64,000 nt of DNA, taken from Chamaea fasciata. Its lineage: Eukaryota; Chordata; Aves; Passeriformes; Sylviidae. The position numbers and the translations under genes are program-made. The notes under the pieces were generated by a model, which saw nothing but the letters and a program-made list of their open reading frames with translations, did not search any database and had not been told where the DNA came from. This document shows positions 37,746 to 51,476 of this stretch, one piece after another. The DNA lies in contig JARCOQ010000003.1 in assembly GCA_029207755.1 (NCBI GenBank), positions 88,183,994 through 88,247,993 on the forward strand, read 5' to 3'. The first letter of the stretch is position 1; every line of letters starts with the position of its first letter.

Positions 37746-39298
37746 TTTTTTTGAGATCAAAATGTCATTATAATGGAAAACTTTTCAAAATTCACTATTT
37801 TTTATGGACTCACTCCATCTAAAGTGGCTAAAAAAATATATATACTCAAAAAAAACCAAAACAACCAAAGAAACAAACAAAAAATCCCCTACAAAACTGT
37901 ATTTTAAATACCACCTTAACATTTAAAAAAAAAGAGAAGACTCTGGCTGAAATGAGAAACATGTTGGATAATTTATATCTACACAACACATTTTTTTATA
38001 TATATTTATGTATATAATTGTGTGTATATATATATATATATATATATACAAAAAAAATCTTTTCTCATGCAATAAGATTGTTTTGCCCTTTTTCAGACAT
38101 TTTTCCTATTCATTTATCATAACCAACATCTTGAAGTGTGTGTTCATTTGCAAAAATTATAGTCACATGTAATAATAAGAAGTTACACTAAGTCTTACTA
38201 TACAAGCCAAGTACTTTAATTCATTTGGGCTTTACTGTTAACTGCCCTTTTTTTTCAAATAAAATGTGCACAGTGTATGTAATGATGGTTGGGCTGAAGG
38301 ACGAAAAGGAATAAAATATGGCCATTATATTAAAAATTATTTTGATGTCCAAAGTGAATAAAAGTGTAATGAGTCAAAAGCTGCATGGGATTAGAGGGAG
38401 ATCTGTTGATTAAAAAAGTTGCAAAGACACCAGTTAAACTAAGCAATATCTGCAATTTGCCTCTACCCTAAAATAATGGATAAAAATAAAGCTGCAAATT
38501 GAAAAGAAATATGGGAGAAACAGAAAGATGAGAAACACTGATAATGTGAGTGATGTGAGTTGTTAATATTAAGAAGCAAGACAGTAGTCATCCTAGGACT
38601 TGAATCTCCCAGCAGAATGCTGCAGTCACCAGTTTACTATGGTTTCATGAGAACAGACACATATAAACTTACAGCAGTGATGAGGAGTCTGCCTGCATGA
38701 TGAAGAACCTACGATCACATTTCATAATCTTTCTTAAGACACCCTGTTTATATAAAGGATAGCACATTGGGCCAAATCTAATTATAGTGCTCAATTTCCC
38801 CGGAAAGTGGATGTCAATCACCAGTTTCCACAAATAATTGACAGTGAACTATCAAAGTGAATATTTTGTGAATATCTCACCAGATTAAGTGTATTTGCAT
38901 GCTAGTAGGCAGACTTCAGTAAAGGGTTTAAAATAAAAAGCTAATCTGCAGAAATCTGTATAGACACATGAAAAATTTTAAGATCCAAATCCTTCATGAT
39001 CAAACATATTATTCACTGAATATATAGTCCTCATCCTAGCTATGATAATGTGCATCTCAGTGGAAGGCTTGGCTGTTAAAGGAACACAAATGATACTGTT
39101 GGTTGGACTTGTTTATAAAAACCTACAGTTTTTATAACTGAGCCATATACCATTCAGTTTTACCTTCTGAATAAACGCAGAAAGCAGTGGAAGCTCTATG
39201 CAGTGCATTTGAATTGCAACTATCTGAATGAATTCAAAGCATATTTCAGAATTATTTTTGAAAATCCTTTAAAGGAATCAGGAAATATCAGAAGCAAA
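37746..39298. other. AT-rich DNA with a TA repeat, no gene
   Basis: The block includes A-rich stretches near 37840-37930 and a TA/TG-rich simple repeat at 37988-38050. Nothing else is recognised. Confidence 0.5.
37988..38050. repeat. TA dinucleotide repeat
   Basis: An imperfect TA array with an uninterrupted part of about 13 TA units ending near 38049. Self-complementary TA arrays can form cruciforms and are prone to slippage. Confidence 0.85.
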
Positions 39299-40210
39299 AT
39301 CATAGATCCAGGTTAGAAGGAACTTTCAAGGACCAACCCCTCTGTGAGGGACAGGGACATCTTTTATTAAACCAGATTACTTTAAGCCCCACCCAACTTG
39401 GTCTTGTACACTTTCAGGGATGGGGCATCTGCAGCTTCTCTGGCAACCTGTTGCTGTGCCTCACCACTCATTGTAAAAATGCCTTCCTCATGTCCAACCT
39501 AAACATACTGTTGGCCCTTGTCTGCCACTACAGGCCTTGGTAAAAAATCTCCATCTTTCTTATAAAACCTTCTTTATACACTGAAAGCATGCAATAATGT
39601 CTCCCCAGAGCCTTTCCTTCTCTGGGCTGGACAACCCAAACTCTCAGCCTTTCATGGTGGATGAGCAGTTCTGGCCCTCTGATCAGTTTCTGGCCCGTGT
39701 CTCCTCCTGCTCTAACAGGTCCAGGCATTCTTGTGTTTGGGGATCTGAGGTGGATGCAATGCTCCAGCTGGGATCTCACAAGGGCAGAGCAGAGGGGCAG
39801 AATTGCCCCCCTCACTCTGCTGCCCACATTGCTTTGCATGCAGCCCAGGATAAGTTTGGCTTTCTGGCCTGCAAGTTGATATTAACAGGTCATGTCCAGC
39901 CTCTCACCCACCAGCACACCCAAGTCCTTCTGGGAAGGGCTGCTCTGGATCTGTTCATCCTCCTGCCTGGATTGATTCCAGAAGTTGTCCTGACCCAGGT
40001 GCAGCACCTTGCACTTGGTCTGATTAAACCTCATGAGATTGCCGTGGGCCCAACTCTCAAGCCTGACAAGGTCCCTCCAGATGGTATCCTGACCCTCAAG
40101 CAAATCAAACACAACTCATCTTCAAACTTGCTGAGAGTGCTTTCATTCCTCTATCCATGTCACTGATGAACATATTAAATAGTACTAGTCCCAGTACAAA
40201 CCCTTGAGAG
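39299..40210 (-). mobile_element. CR1 LINE, 5'-truncated, includes RT C-terminal region
   Basis: The plus strand starts at the CR1 3' tail complement (AATCATAGATCCAGGTTAGA, then AGGAACTTTC) and continues without a large gap for about 900 bases. On the minus strand the frame at 39882-40112 contains [12 protein letters not shown], then KCKVLHLGQ, then [17 protein letters not shown], the CR1 reverse-transcriptase C-terminal region. The next segment, frame-shifted, holds ILPLCSALVRSQLEHCI at about 39750-39810. The FADD catalytic motif is altered (reads FEDE near 40118). The 189-codon plus-strand frame at 39597-40166, the longest in the window, lies antisense to this element and is not a gene. Confidence 0.93.
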
Positions 40211-42329
40211 AGTCCATTAATTAATGATTTATTTTTGGACATTGAGACATGGAATTTAGCCAGAGAAAAATAAACTTCAAATATATTTTAAATCTTACTG
40301 CTTTTCCTATTGGATTTCTAATTAATCTATTTTACCACTATGGGAGACTTAATAATTTAAAATTCCTTTATTTTAAAAATTCTGTTACTGAACTTCCTGA
40401 TACATAAAACATCATGCCTTGAAAAGCCTGCTTTACTTGTAAGCAAAATATATCAATACTGTCAAGTTCTACACTGCACATTTTGATAATATATTCAGTA
40501 ATGAGAACAAGCAGCTTGAAAAAAACTCAAAAAGATAAACAGGAAGGTGTACTAGCTTTCATTTGAAAAAGAACTAAACCTGAGTTTAGTTCACTGTGAC
40601 TTTCAGACTCGTGAATACAAGCCACACATGGAAGAGCTTTCTGTGAGCAAGAAAAGGAGCATCATTAAGTAAAAAAAGAGGTAAGTAGAAAAAGATGGAT
40701 AAATTGAGAATCAGAGATGGATAAAGATTTGGACAAAAGAACAGAGAGTGAGGAAACATTCACTGGAATAGACAAACTAAAATGAAAAAGAAAAAAAGAC
40801 ATGAACATTGATGGCTCAGTTCATTTTTGATGCACCAGTGCTGTGCTGGAAAAAAATCATACTGGTATCAGAGGTCATCACACTGCCAAACAAAGTAACT
40901 CTTGACAAACCTGAGATGGAAAAAAAAAAAAAAAGAGAAAACAACAGAGCGAAAAGAACATACTAAAGGTGAAGCAGGTATGAGCACTGAAGGGAGGAAT
41001 AATGAACAGAAGTCCCAACTTCTGTGCCAGCACTGCCCTAAGGGTGAAGTGCTGCAGTGAGGGCAGGAGGGTCCCAGGGAAGAGGAAGAGCAAATACTCT
41101 GTACTGGGAGAAATTCTGAAGATTGAAGTGCTCTGAAGTATGCACAAAAGCAGGTAGTAAAAAAAGAGCAATAGAAAACTTTCATAAACAAATACTGATG
41201 GCAGACAGCTCCAGGTTGTATATATTTTTTTTTAAGAATAAATGTCATAGTTAGTATGCTGGAGTTTTTTTTGATTTGCTTATTTACTAAATAAACAGAA
41301 TTGCATAAACTTTCTTTTCCCACACCCAGACAGTGAAATTTTCATAGTAACATCACACAGGAGAGTCCTTTATCTTCTGCTTTGTGGACATCTACACCTT
41401 TGCTCACTAGTTCAGGACACCTTTGAAGTCAATAAAAAAGCAGTTGAATGAAAATCACCTTTCTTGTTTTAGAATTATGTATTATAGATGGCGATGTGAC
41501 CTGGAAACAATATTTTACAAATTGTTTACCCTGTGTTTTTCCACATTGATGTGGCATATTCATTGCACACACAGTAACTGCATTTTGTTGACATTTAAAG
41601 TAACTTTTACCAGTAGCCACTGTTTCGAACACGTAATGGGATATTTATATGGAACACTATCTCATTAAAACACTGATGTGGAAAGAGATTAGAAGAGTGA
41701 AGAGTCAAGTAAAACATTGTGACTTACATAAAACCTAATTTTTCTTTGATGAGGAAATAAAACATACAGATTTAGTAAGACCAATATTGACCAAATTCCT
41801 TCATATTTATTCCTATTTCATTCCATTTAAAGTACTAGGCCATCTAAAAGATCTTAACTGTCTCTGTTTCTGAGGCTTATCTATCAGTTAAAAGACAGGA
41901 AAATCACGTGACTTAATACTTAACTGTAAAGAAGTTAATCAAGGCTCCAGTGCGCCAAAGAGCAGTCGTATGCTTAACTTAAGCACCTGCTTAAGTTGTC
42001 TCTCTATATGACAAGTGACCTAAAATGGTGATGCTATTTTGATACCTTGTGAGGACATTAAGTAAGACTTTGTTATATAAAATAACCTTGCAGGAAGTTA
42101 TTTATATACAAGCTAATTTTATTCAAAGTACATTGAAGGACAGACAAAAACTGCTGAATTACAAAACATCAGGCTTTTATCAACTATGAAAAATGTTAAC
42201 AGATGTGTTCAGGGACTTTGGTCATTCTCATAGGACTTCTTTGCAACTTTTCTAATTCAACCATACCTTTCTTAAAATGGTGGCCAGGTGTGTATTCTAA
42301 TTGCAGATACAAAAGAGTATTTACTGGGA

Positions 42330-42383
42330 TTTTTTGTTTGTTTGTTTTCTCGTTTTTTTGTTTAGTTTTGTTTTGTTTTGGGT
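42330..42383. repeat. T/G low-complexity tract (TTTTG repeats)
   Basis: The plus strand is almost only T and G, with GTTT and GTTTT units. It resembles the reverse complement of the A/C tract at 10.2 kb in composition, but the two do not share a longer unit. Confidence 0.8.
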
Positions 42384-44569
42384 TACTGGAACCTGGAATT
42401 GGGACATAGTCTCCTCTCAGTATATAGAAGGATTTTGTACTGCAGAGGATGGTATGATTTAGATGTCAATGCCCTGGTAAATTTAGGAACATTTAGATTT
42501 CCTTATGTTCCATCTAGGTGGAGAAATGTCAAACTCAAGTTCTCCTTTTCTGTTCAAGTGTAAGAATTTTTAAGCTTGAAGACCAATAAGCCCAACTATA
42601 AAAGATGACCACAAATTTTAAGGAAATGTGAATTTGCTTGACGATTTTAATTAAGACTTCAATTTTTGTCGAAAATAAAATTTTGCAACAAGGTAATTCA
42701 AGATGAACTTCCTTATTGGGAAGGTAATACTCCTTGCCTTCTTTCCCCATCAAAGAACAAGTGCAGCACTGCTAATAAACCAATCCCCTTTTTCATGATT
42801 TTTAGAGATGCTACACACATTAGAAAAATAACAACTGCCCAACAGAGTATTTGGCTTAAGACTCCATTTTCTCTTAAATCTCATGCATCGTATTAAAGTT
42901 TAAAATTTCTTCACAGTTAAATGGTTTGTCATGATTTTAGTTAATCTGCATTTTATATAAACTAGTCTCAAACTCATGCTTCAAATGAGGGAGGAAAATA
43001 TTCCCCATAAACTCTTAGCCCACAGACATATAATTATTTTGTGTTTTTAAAGAAAACAGTTCTTAGAAGTCTTTCTGCATCCATCTTGTCAATCTCCCAC
43101 TTTCTGTACATGCAGTGGTAGTCAATAGAATTCTATACGATATTTTCATTTGTGTCTGCTCTACTTTTTTCTGCAAATACAGGAATGATAAAATAGAAGT
43201 CTTAGTATCATGGCTGCTCTCAATCTTCCCTGATAAACATCTTTCCAGAAACTTTTTTTTACATCATGAGAAACATTAAAGTAAGTCAGTATTTTTATAA
43301 AATATAACCAGTTGGAATAACAGTATACCACAAACACAGAGCAAGAGGAAAGTATACAGCCCATTTCAATCTCTGTTCTCACTGTCATATGCATTGTTCA
43401 CCTTAATAATATTTACATTTGACATTACTTGAATGTTCAGTGTCTTGAAATGCAGAATTATCTTCTCTGAAGCACAGCAAAAAATGTAACTATCATTCCT
43501 CATTTATGTATTTGTCTTCAAATATCTGTGCACTTTGATCATATGAATGCCAATTGGAGTGCCATTATCTGTTTGTCATAGTTAAGAACAGGAAAATATG
43601 AGCTCTTAAAATCACCACACAATCTTTTTATCCCATTCACTAAGATACAATAACAGAGAACAAGTTGTGCTTGAAATCTTAGGGCAGTGAAATAAATAAC
43701 CAATTACCAAAGCATTATTTTACTTAGATATTGAATACATACTCCAGATCTGAAGTCTTTAATTGAAAAGAAACAGTGGTTTTGGACAGTGCCTCACTGG
43801 AACTTTTAAGATAAGAGCAACTAAATTTAACCTTGAAACACAGTTTTAAAAACACTTTGAGCATATTTTTTTAGCATGTGAACGTCCACAGAGAAGTGCC
43901 ACCTTCATAATGTTAAAAAGAAACTCAGGGCCACTGCCTTTTAGTGGAAGGCCACTAGCTAATCAACCCACATTCACACAATGTGTAATTGAGTTTCCAA
44001 CATTCGTACATAGCTCCTTACAGAAATGCTTTACTTACAGAGGTGTCATCAATAATGAAATCTAGACACAGGATTAAAGCCTCCAAATTAGCAGTGTCAC
44101 TTAGGACTTTCAACCTACTATTTTTACAGCCTCTCTCCAGGAGCTCTCCTTGCCTTCTGTAATCAGCACCAGAACTATTCACTTGCTCCCTGCTAAGCTT
44201 TTATCTCCATGAAGTGAAGGTGACAATGAAACACTCTCCTGCAAGATCCTCCTGGCAGCACTCCCACAATGCCTGCTGGACCGTTTTGATCCCATTCCAT
44301 ATGTCCACAATTTAAGCAGGACTACAGCTGCCGGTCTCTGAATTGTGTCACATCTCACTGCCGGGCACAATCCTGTGGTACCTGAGTTCCAAAGTAATCA
44401 TCTGAGCCTATTTCAATTTTCACATTAAAGAGCATGCTGCCTGGAACTTGATGATTACAGGTTTTTGAGGACAGGATCAAACAGAGGAAGATGCTAGCGG
44501 GGAGTCAAGAGTAATAACATTATTCTGCAGACATAGCCAGTTTTTTTCTTCTGTTTTGAATGAATTCAG

Positions 44570-44830
44570 TCAACTACAACAGCATTGATGTAAACACGGC
44601 CTTGCAGTTATATATTGCTGCAGATACATTTGAATAAATTTTTTATGTGTCATTGCACCCAGGAAAGCAATTTATGAGAGAGCTAGTTTTATCATTAGCT
44701 AATTGTGGCTCTGGATTATTAAATGCAGGGACTGAAGAGTTAGGAATATCTTGGTAATATATGGATAGGTACATATGTGATAATTGGCTTGAGCAATAAA
44801 GTTATCCATTATTCTGCCTGTCGATTAAAA
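44570..44830. promoter_or_regulatory. Candidate conserved enhancer-like element
   Basis: The block holds a forkhead-like word TGTAAACA (44589-44596), a perfect 10-bp palindrome ATTAGCTAAT made of two homeodomain cores (44694-44703), a following TGTGGCT, and further homeodomain-like words GGATTATTAAATG near 44713 and TGATAATTGG near 44778. It lacks simple repeats. This is a motif-based guess; conservation was not tested. Confidence 0.25.
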
Positions 44831-47199
44831 ACTATGAACACTGAAGAATCAATTTATTTTTAAGGGCAATTCAATTTCATAAACAGACACTAACTGCTCC
44901 TTTTTCCCTGAAATCTGTCAACTGCTCTTAGATCACATTACATCACCATTTTAGTAAAATTACTGATGTTTAATACCATAAATTATAGTTCTTTGACAGT
45001 GAAATGGTCTATCATGTCATAATTCAAGCTAGCAAAGTTCCCTACTCATTTACAAGTTGATTTCCTATTCAGGGAGAAAAATACTACTTAGAGAAATTAC
45101 AGCTGCCTCTCAAAAAATTTAATAGAAAGATATTTGATAAATAAATAGAGTATACATTAAAATGTTATATTTCATCTGACAACAACTGACATATATCTAT
45201 CAAGGTTTTTAAAATCTAGCATAGTAAAGATTCTCCTCTGCCTGCACTGGTATGGTCTCAAATATTTTCCATTCCTTTCCTTTTCAGTCAGAAATGGAGA
45301 AAAGCACAGGAATAATCATGTGTGGATAAATTACCGGGGCAAATTATTATATCACAGTTAAGGACCTGGTCCTGGAATTCTTCCTAATCCATTCTCCTCT
45401 TCTTTACTTCATCCATCACTAGTACCATCACAATACCTATGAATATGTCTCTGGTGAACTAAGAATATGAATAACAATTCTTTTCAAGAGCGTGAATGGT
45501 GGGAGACCAGTGTATTTCATTTGGGAATCTTTCATGTTACATGTTTCTATATCCATGTATCTACATAGAGCTAGAATATGGATGGTACAGCTATGGAAAA
45601 TAATCAACATGTCAAAAGTGTCTCAAAGAGTGGGGAGGAACATCTGAAGAATGGTAAGAGAAAGGTGTCTAGGTCTGAGATATTAGCTGTAATGTGACTC
45701 TGTTAAGATCCGAATACTGTAAGCACATTAATTAATACCTCAGTATTACAGCTGTCATCCAAAACTAGATGGACTTTGTTACTGAATGGTTTTGATGTAA
45801 AGCATCATTTTAGCCATAAGACACAGGAGATAAAAAAGTCAAAATCATAGAAGAGGAAAAAAATTGACTTCTTTTTCAGTATCTTTGATTACTGTAGCTT
45901 TGCTATGTACCCTGAATTCAAATAAATCATTTTTAGGTTATTTTAAAAAGTAACAAATATGTGAAACTTGAAAGCTTATTTGGCCTAATGTTCTATTCCT
46001 TCCACTTTAAAAACATCTAGACATTCTTTCTATCTGTATGCACATGGTGTAAATTACTGTCATTGAAGTTTATAGAGTTTGTAGCTCTATAAACATAGCT
46101 GTTTATAGAGATTATTTCAAAATCAATTTTAAAATAATCAAAATTAGATATTGAGTACTTGAATTTAAGAAAAAAAGGGAAAGATGTGAGCTTCTGAGAG
46201 CCAAGGCTTTGAAACATTCAATGTCAATAGGGTCAAAATATTCCAAAAAAGAGGATGCTAGAAGCACAGAGCAAGCAAACAATGGTAATTAATATTTTTA
46301 TGAATGAATCCACCACAATTTGGAAATCAAAATTTATATACTAACAGTTAAATACCCTGATTAAACATGCATCTATTCATCCACATTCATGGTGAATTAA
46401 ATATTCTAAAATGTATTAAGAAGTTTGATTATTCTACTTCTAATATTTCACTCTCCTTATGTAATCTTGTTTCTTGTTCAAATTAAACTTTAGCAATTCT
46501 ATGCACCCATTTTTTAGGTCAAAGGAGTTTGTACTTTTCCAAAAGATATGAAGATTTTTTCTCAGAGGACATATTATGGGAGGAAGAAAGATGCCTGCCA
46601 AGGATTCGGTGACTCTTCAGTTTTCTAACATTGTGGACCAGATATATCTGAGTGTCTTAAAAATCTGTTCCCAATGGATTTGCAGGCACCTGATAAATTG
46701 AAGGTATGAGTTCTATTTTCATTTGAAAGGCAAACTAACTTGAATAAGAAAGTTGCAAGTACAATAGATATTTTTCAAACCTATTTTTCAAACTTGCTGC
46801 TTACAAAGTACATGAAAATCTTGTTTTCAATTGCAAAGACATGTAATCTTATTTATCAGAACACTGCTGCCTGTCTTCTTAGTGAGAAGGTAGACTGGAC
46901 ATCATCTCTTCTGCAAGCTGACAGCCACATGTCATGTGGAACACTTGCAGTTTCTGGAGTACTTACGGCTTGAAAGCACTACTGAAAGCTGCAAAACAAA
47001 TGCCCTACCTAAGCAACATAAATGGAGGAGGCATATAAATAAAACTTCAGGCAAAAATTCTGTGTGGTTTGCATTGGAATGAAGTTGCATGTTGCCTACT
47101 TTTGTTACTTGCTCCTTAGGTTCCTTCAGGGAATTTTCTTGACATTGTCATGAAAATGGAAAATGGACCTCTATTATGAGACAAAAGATGTAGCCAATG

Positions 47200-47390
47200 C
47201 CTTGGCATAACCTGGAATGGTTCAAAGGGAGGGGCTGGGGCAGTTTGGCTTTTGGCAGTTCTTTACCCAGGGGTGGCACCGTCTTTGCCCGGCTTGGAGG
47301 GGAGACAGCTGTAGTGTTTTGGGCTGGACTTCTCCTGCCCAGGGGGTTCAGTACTGCTGTACAGTTTAAGAACTGCTGAATGTCACATAC
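47200..47390. other. GC-rich block, possible LTR remnant
   Basis: About 190 bases are strikingly GC-rich in an AT-rich setting, with words such as GGGAGGGGCTGGGGCAG, GGGGTGGCACCG and CTCCTGCCCAGGGGG. It resembles GC-rich parts of some avian ERV LTRs by memory only. Frames on both strands (60 and 91 codons) are probably incidental. Confidence 0.35.
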
Positions 47391-47984
47391 AGAATTTAAA
47401 GAGTAATTTATGAACTTTTGCAAATCTGTCTCAAAAATTTCAAAAAAAAAGGTACTGTATTTGCTAAAACTATTTCAGACAGAAAATATCTCCTATACAA
47501 CAAAACTACTGCCAGCGAACTAAAATATTTTATTGAACATCCTCCTTTAAAAATGCCAAAAGATCATCCTTCCTATTATCATTTTGGTATCCAACCCTTC
47601 CACCTTTGGGTTTGCAAGACATTATAAGCTTTGTCCTATACGGAAGAGGTCTTTCCAAGGATTCAACCTGTAGGAATTCTCAGCTTCTTCTACAGCTTGC
47701 CCTTTCACTGCAGGAAAAGTGCCCTTTTTCTTTCTCATAGAAACTCACTTTTTTTCTATCTGTGCAAGAGAATATGTATAGAACTCAAGTGTGAAGCTAG
47801 AGGCATCATAATGTAGTTCAGCTTATGGAGCAGTGGTTCTCACCTTTCATAGAAACCTGGCAAAAACTAGAATTTCAAGGCTCCAAAGTAAACTTAGAAG
47901 ATAAAGCCAATGAATTTTGAAGACATTTAGGCTCTTGAGAACACATGTATATGTATTTTAGACAGACAAATATGAAGTTTTAGA

Positions 47985-48040
47985 TACAAACATACCAGAT
48001 GAACTTCCAGGGTTCTTTCCAATCTGTATATTCTATATAT
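47985..48040 (+). mobile_element. CR1 LINE terminal 3' remnant
   Basis: The plus strand reads ACCAGATGAACTTCCAGGG, then TTCTTTCCAATCTGTATATT and CTATAT. This matches the last 50 or so bases of CR1, including the tail, with several substitutions. The preceding sequence is not clearly CR1. Confidence 0.6.
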
Positions 48041-51000
48041 GTATGCATAGACAGACAAACACTTATATGCCTGCTAATACACAATTAATATTTAAAATAA
48101 TATATGAAAGCACATAATAAATATTCTATTGTTACTATGTTTTGATGATGTGATCAGGCAATAATAATCATATTTTCCTTTTATAATTCCTAATAGAAGA
48201 GCTAGTAGATAATCCTGCCTCATTAATGTTCTAAAAACTTTGTGAAATTGGTTTTCAATGCATTTTAAAAATGTTATTTAGCTTCCTAAATTACCAGGGA
48301 ATTTCTGAATTTTTTTAAGCAAAGACAGAAATAAAACATAAATTACTAAATATGGCCTGAGAACTGGGGTCACTGTATTCTCTTCACTTCCCATTAGGCC
48401 TTCAGCACAGAGCTTGTAACAAAACTATTTCTGATGTTGCCATGTTCCCTCCCATGCTGGTGAAGCTATAAAAAGAATAACTGCAGCATGGTTCCTGTAA
48501 TGCATTTTTATTTAGAAATTAGTGAGGCTGCTGAAGAGAAGATTCTCGTACGCAGGGTGGGAAGCAATGGAAGGAAGATATTACTCACCTGTTTAAGACT
48601 GAAAACCCCCAAGCCTCTGGTTTGTTGCTCCACCCTCATCCTTTCATTAGAAACATTTCTTGTCTGTTGAATCCTTTCCTCTTTTCCTCCTGAGCGCTCA
48701 GCTCCTTCCCTCCATTCTTTTGCTTAGTGCAGTGGGCTAGCCATATCTTATGAGAGTATAAAAAGGGAAAAAAAGGGAGAATAGACAGGGAGAAAGGCAT
48801 AAATATTCTTAAAAAAAAAATTGTAGGCAGTAGTTTAAAGGAAATACAAGAATTACAAGTATAGATTGTACTGTAGGACAGCCCTTCCATTCACAGGAAT
48901 TGCATACCTGCCCTCAGCCCTCAGAAAAGTTGCTGTTCATTGTAGTTCTGTCAAATTTTAGCAAGTAGTAGCCATCATGACAAGAGTAAATCTGGCAGAC
49001 ATGTTCTTCCACAAGATTATCTGACTTGCTTTGATATAACCTTGATAATGTTGATGAGATGTACATCATCCAAAGTGGCAATATTTGAAAGCATTAAATC
49101 AATGTGTGATCAAGTCTGCAGAAGTTGTTTTCTCCTGATGAATGTTTCAAATGGAACCAAATTATGTCATGATCTCCAGATCATCACAAGTGTAAGATTA
49201 GAAAGGGCAACCCTGGACTTCTGGGAATATATTTCTTTTGTCGCAATTAATCTGCTAATATCAGAAGGTACTTCTGTTATTTTTCTAAAAACCCCATCTG
49301 CAGCAATCTGCAGCAATCTGTTTTGAGTAAGACCAATGCAGTTCCCCTATGTCCATTTCCAGAACATTCAAAATAAAAATAAGAAATCTCTGCCTGCCTG
49401 CTGGAGGTTGTGGGGAGACACCCCAGGCACAATGAGACTGAGTCAGGCAGACTGAGTCATTGAGAAGAAAGGATGTGGACTTAGGCCAATGTTACTGCAG
49501 GATACTTCAAAGTTTATACAAGATCAAGATAAAAGGTGCTTATGTTCTGTGTGCAAAGACACGTGCTCAGGGAGGGGTCTTGTCCTCCAGTTTCCTCTAT
49601 GCTTCAGGTTCTCCTCTCCATAGCTCTGCCAAAGAGGATCCTCATCAGTATGAGTGCTGAACTAAGTCCACCTTCAGCCTGCAGAGAACAGCTTCTACTG
49701 GGAAGACTGTGGGAGCAAAGGGTGAGAAATGCAGAACTCCCTCAGAACACCAGGTTTCTTTGGAAATCTCAGCAGCCTCTTCCCAGGACTTCCTTTGCCA
49801 CTGAAGAACTGTCATCAAATCTTCCCATTATTTTGACTCCGTTCATTTTAGGATAAAACTAACCATACTCCAGAGGTCCCTATTTCTGTCCTTCATTGGG
49901 AGACTAGAGTAACTGTCATGTGGCTGTCAGAGGGGTAATGTCAGGTGGGATGAACACAATCATTAACAATACTGAGAGTGAAGATAACAAATTGTGGAGA
50001 GAGAATGGCTTTTGCTGCAAACACAAGCAGTGTCAGAAGCATTTTATTTTGTAAACACCAATCGCTGATGAAAAACTTGAGTGATTTATGTTTGGCAGCC
50101 TGTTTCTCACTTCAGGTCTTACTTCACAGATCCCTTCCTGTCGTCTCAAGGGAGCTTTTAATTATACCCAGTGTGATTAAAAGCCTTCCAGTGAATGTTG
50201 GTATTCTCTCACATGTGTTTTCAACTGTTATTTCTATATAACTTATTTTTTGCAGAGCTGTGGAACTCTGCAACTTCTTATTCTGAAATTGATCAAACAT
50301 GGGAAACTTCCCTAAAGTTACTAGAGCAGTGCTCTATGTTTTGTAGAATTCCTTTATAATTAATGTATCCAAGGTCTGGCTCTTTGAGCTACAGAATTTT
50401 TTCATCTTCTCTCACCATTCTTGTATCAAAAAGCCCATCTAATTCAGCATCATAATACAGTTTCACCTTAATTTCCTATTTAAACTTTTTTTTTTTTTTG
50501 ACTCTTAGAATTCTATATCCTTCCACCAAAAATTAATTATGAAGTCCAGGCATTCTATTTGAAAAATATCATTATGTTACTTAATTTTCCAACATATTTA
50601 CTGGGATTCTTTAGTCTTATTATGTAATATAGAGATACAAAACCTTAGAGTCAAAAAGGAAGAAAAGGAAAAGACCAAAATCATCTCTGTTTTACTGACA
50701 TGGAAATCACCAACAAAGAATGGAGGTTGTTATGGCAATATGCCATCTTTTAAATTTGAGTTATATTTTATACATATACATGTGTGCATATGTTTTAAAA
50801 GCACTATTTGTCCACAAGTCTCTCTTGTCTGAGACACTGTATGTGCACACGATATCCAAGTGAGACAATATTGATGCTCCGAGGGATAAGTCTTGCATGC
50901 AGTGAAAAAACACACCAAATTCAGAAACAAAAATGTTACTATGTTTTCCAACTGTGCTTTACTGTTTGCTGTCTTTTATCATTTGTATATCTAAAAATCT

Positions 51001-51456
51001 GCAGAAAATCCTGGTCCTCTCACAGATTCAGAAACTACTTCTTGAAAACTTTTGCTTTAGATTGAATAACTGCTTTCCTGAAAGTCCAAAACAAGGAAAA
51101 CTACTGTTGGAAAAGTACGTGCAAAACCTGCACAATTCACTGATTTTTGCATCAAGATTCACTCCTGATCCTGAAAGTCAGAAATCAAACTCTGATAGGG
51201 AGAGACAGCAAACCTGTAGCTATACTACTGGTATGGAGAGAAAGGTGTTGGAAACATAGAGTGTAGAACTGATGTTGCCACCTGTTATGTTCTTATTTTT
51301 TAGCTTGCTGATGATTTTTATTAAATTATTTGTTTTTGCAGTCCTTTAAATAGGTGAGAAACTAGATGTGTGTTTGTGTTAGCCTAACGGACTGTAGCAT
51401 CATTCTATTCCCACTTTTTCTGAGAAACAAGTGGTGCTCTCCATAAAGCCTAACTC

Positions 51457-51476
51457 TTTTTTTTTTTTTTTTTTTT
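51457..51476. repeat. T20 homopolymer run
   Basis: Twenty uninterrupted T on the plus strand. Together with T24 at 51933-51956 it brackets about 456 bases of unique sequence. Confidence 0.95.

Larger units (their letters stand above)
40211..47199. other. Mostly unique DNA, no gene supported; candidate regulatory block
   Basis: No exon or transposon is recognised over about 7 kb. The 151-codon minus-strand frame at 40868-41323 crosses an A run and low-complexity DNA and matches nothing I know. A T/G-rich TTTTG/TTTG repeat lies at 42330-42383. The 44100-44830 stretch is compositionally more complex than its surroundings and carries several transcription-factor-like motifs. Confidence 0.45.

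Noticed and set aside
39597..40166. 189-codon plus-strand open frame, the longest in the window
   Set aside because: It lies antisense to the CR1 copy at 39299-40210, whose minus-strand frames carry CR1 reverse-transcriptase blocks.
40868..41323. 151-codon minus-strand open frame
   Set aside because: It runs through an A/T homopolymer and low-complexity DNA (a Phe-rich run), has no recognisable domain, and overlaps a second frame in the same DNA.
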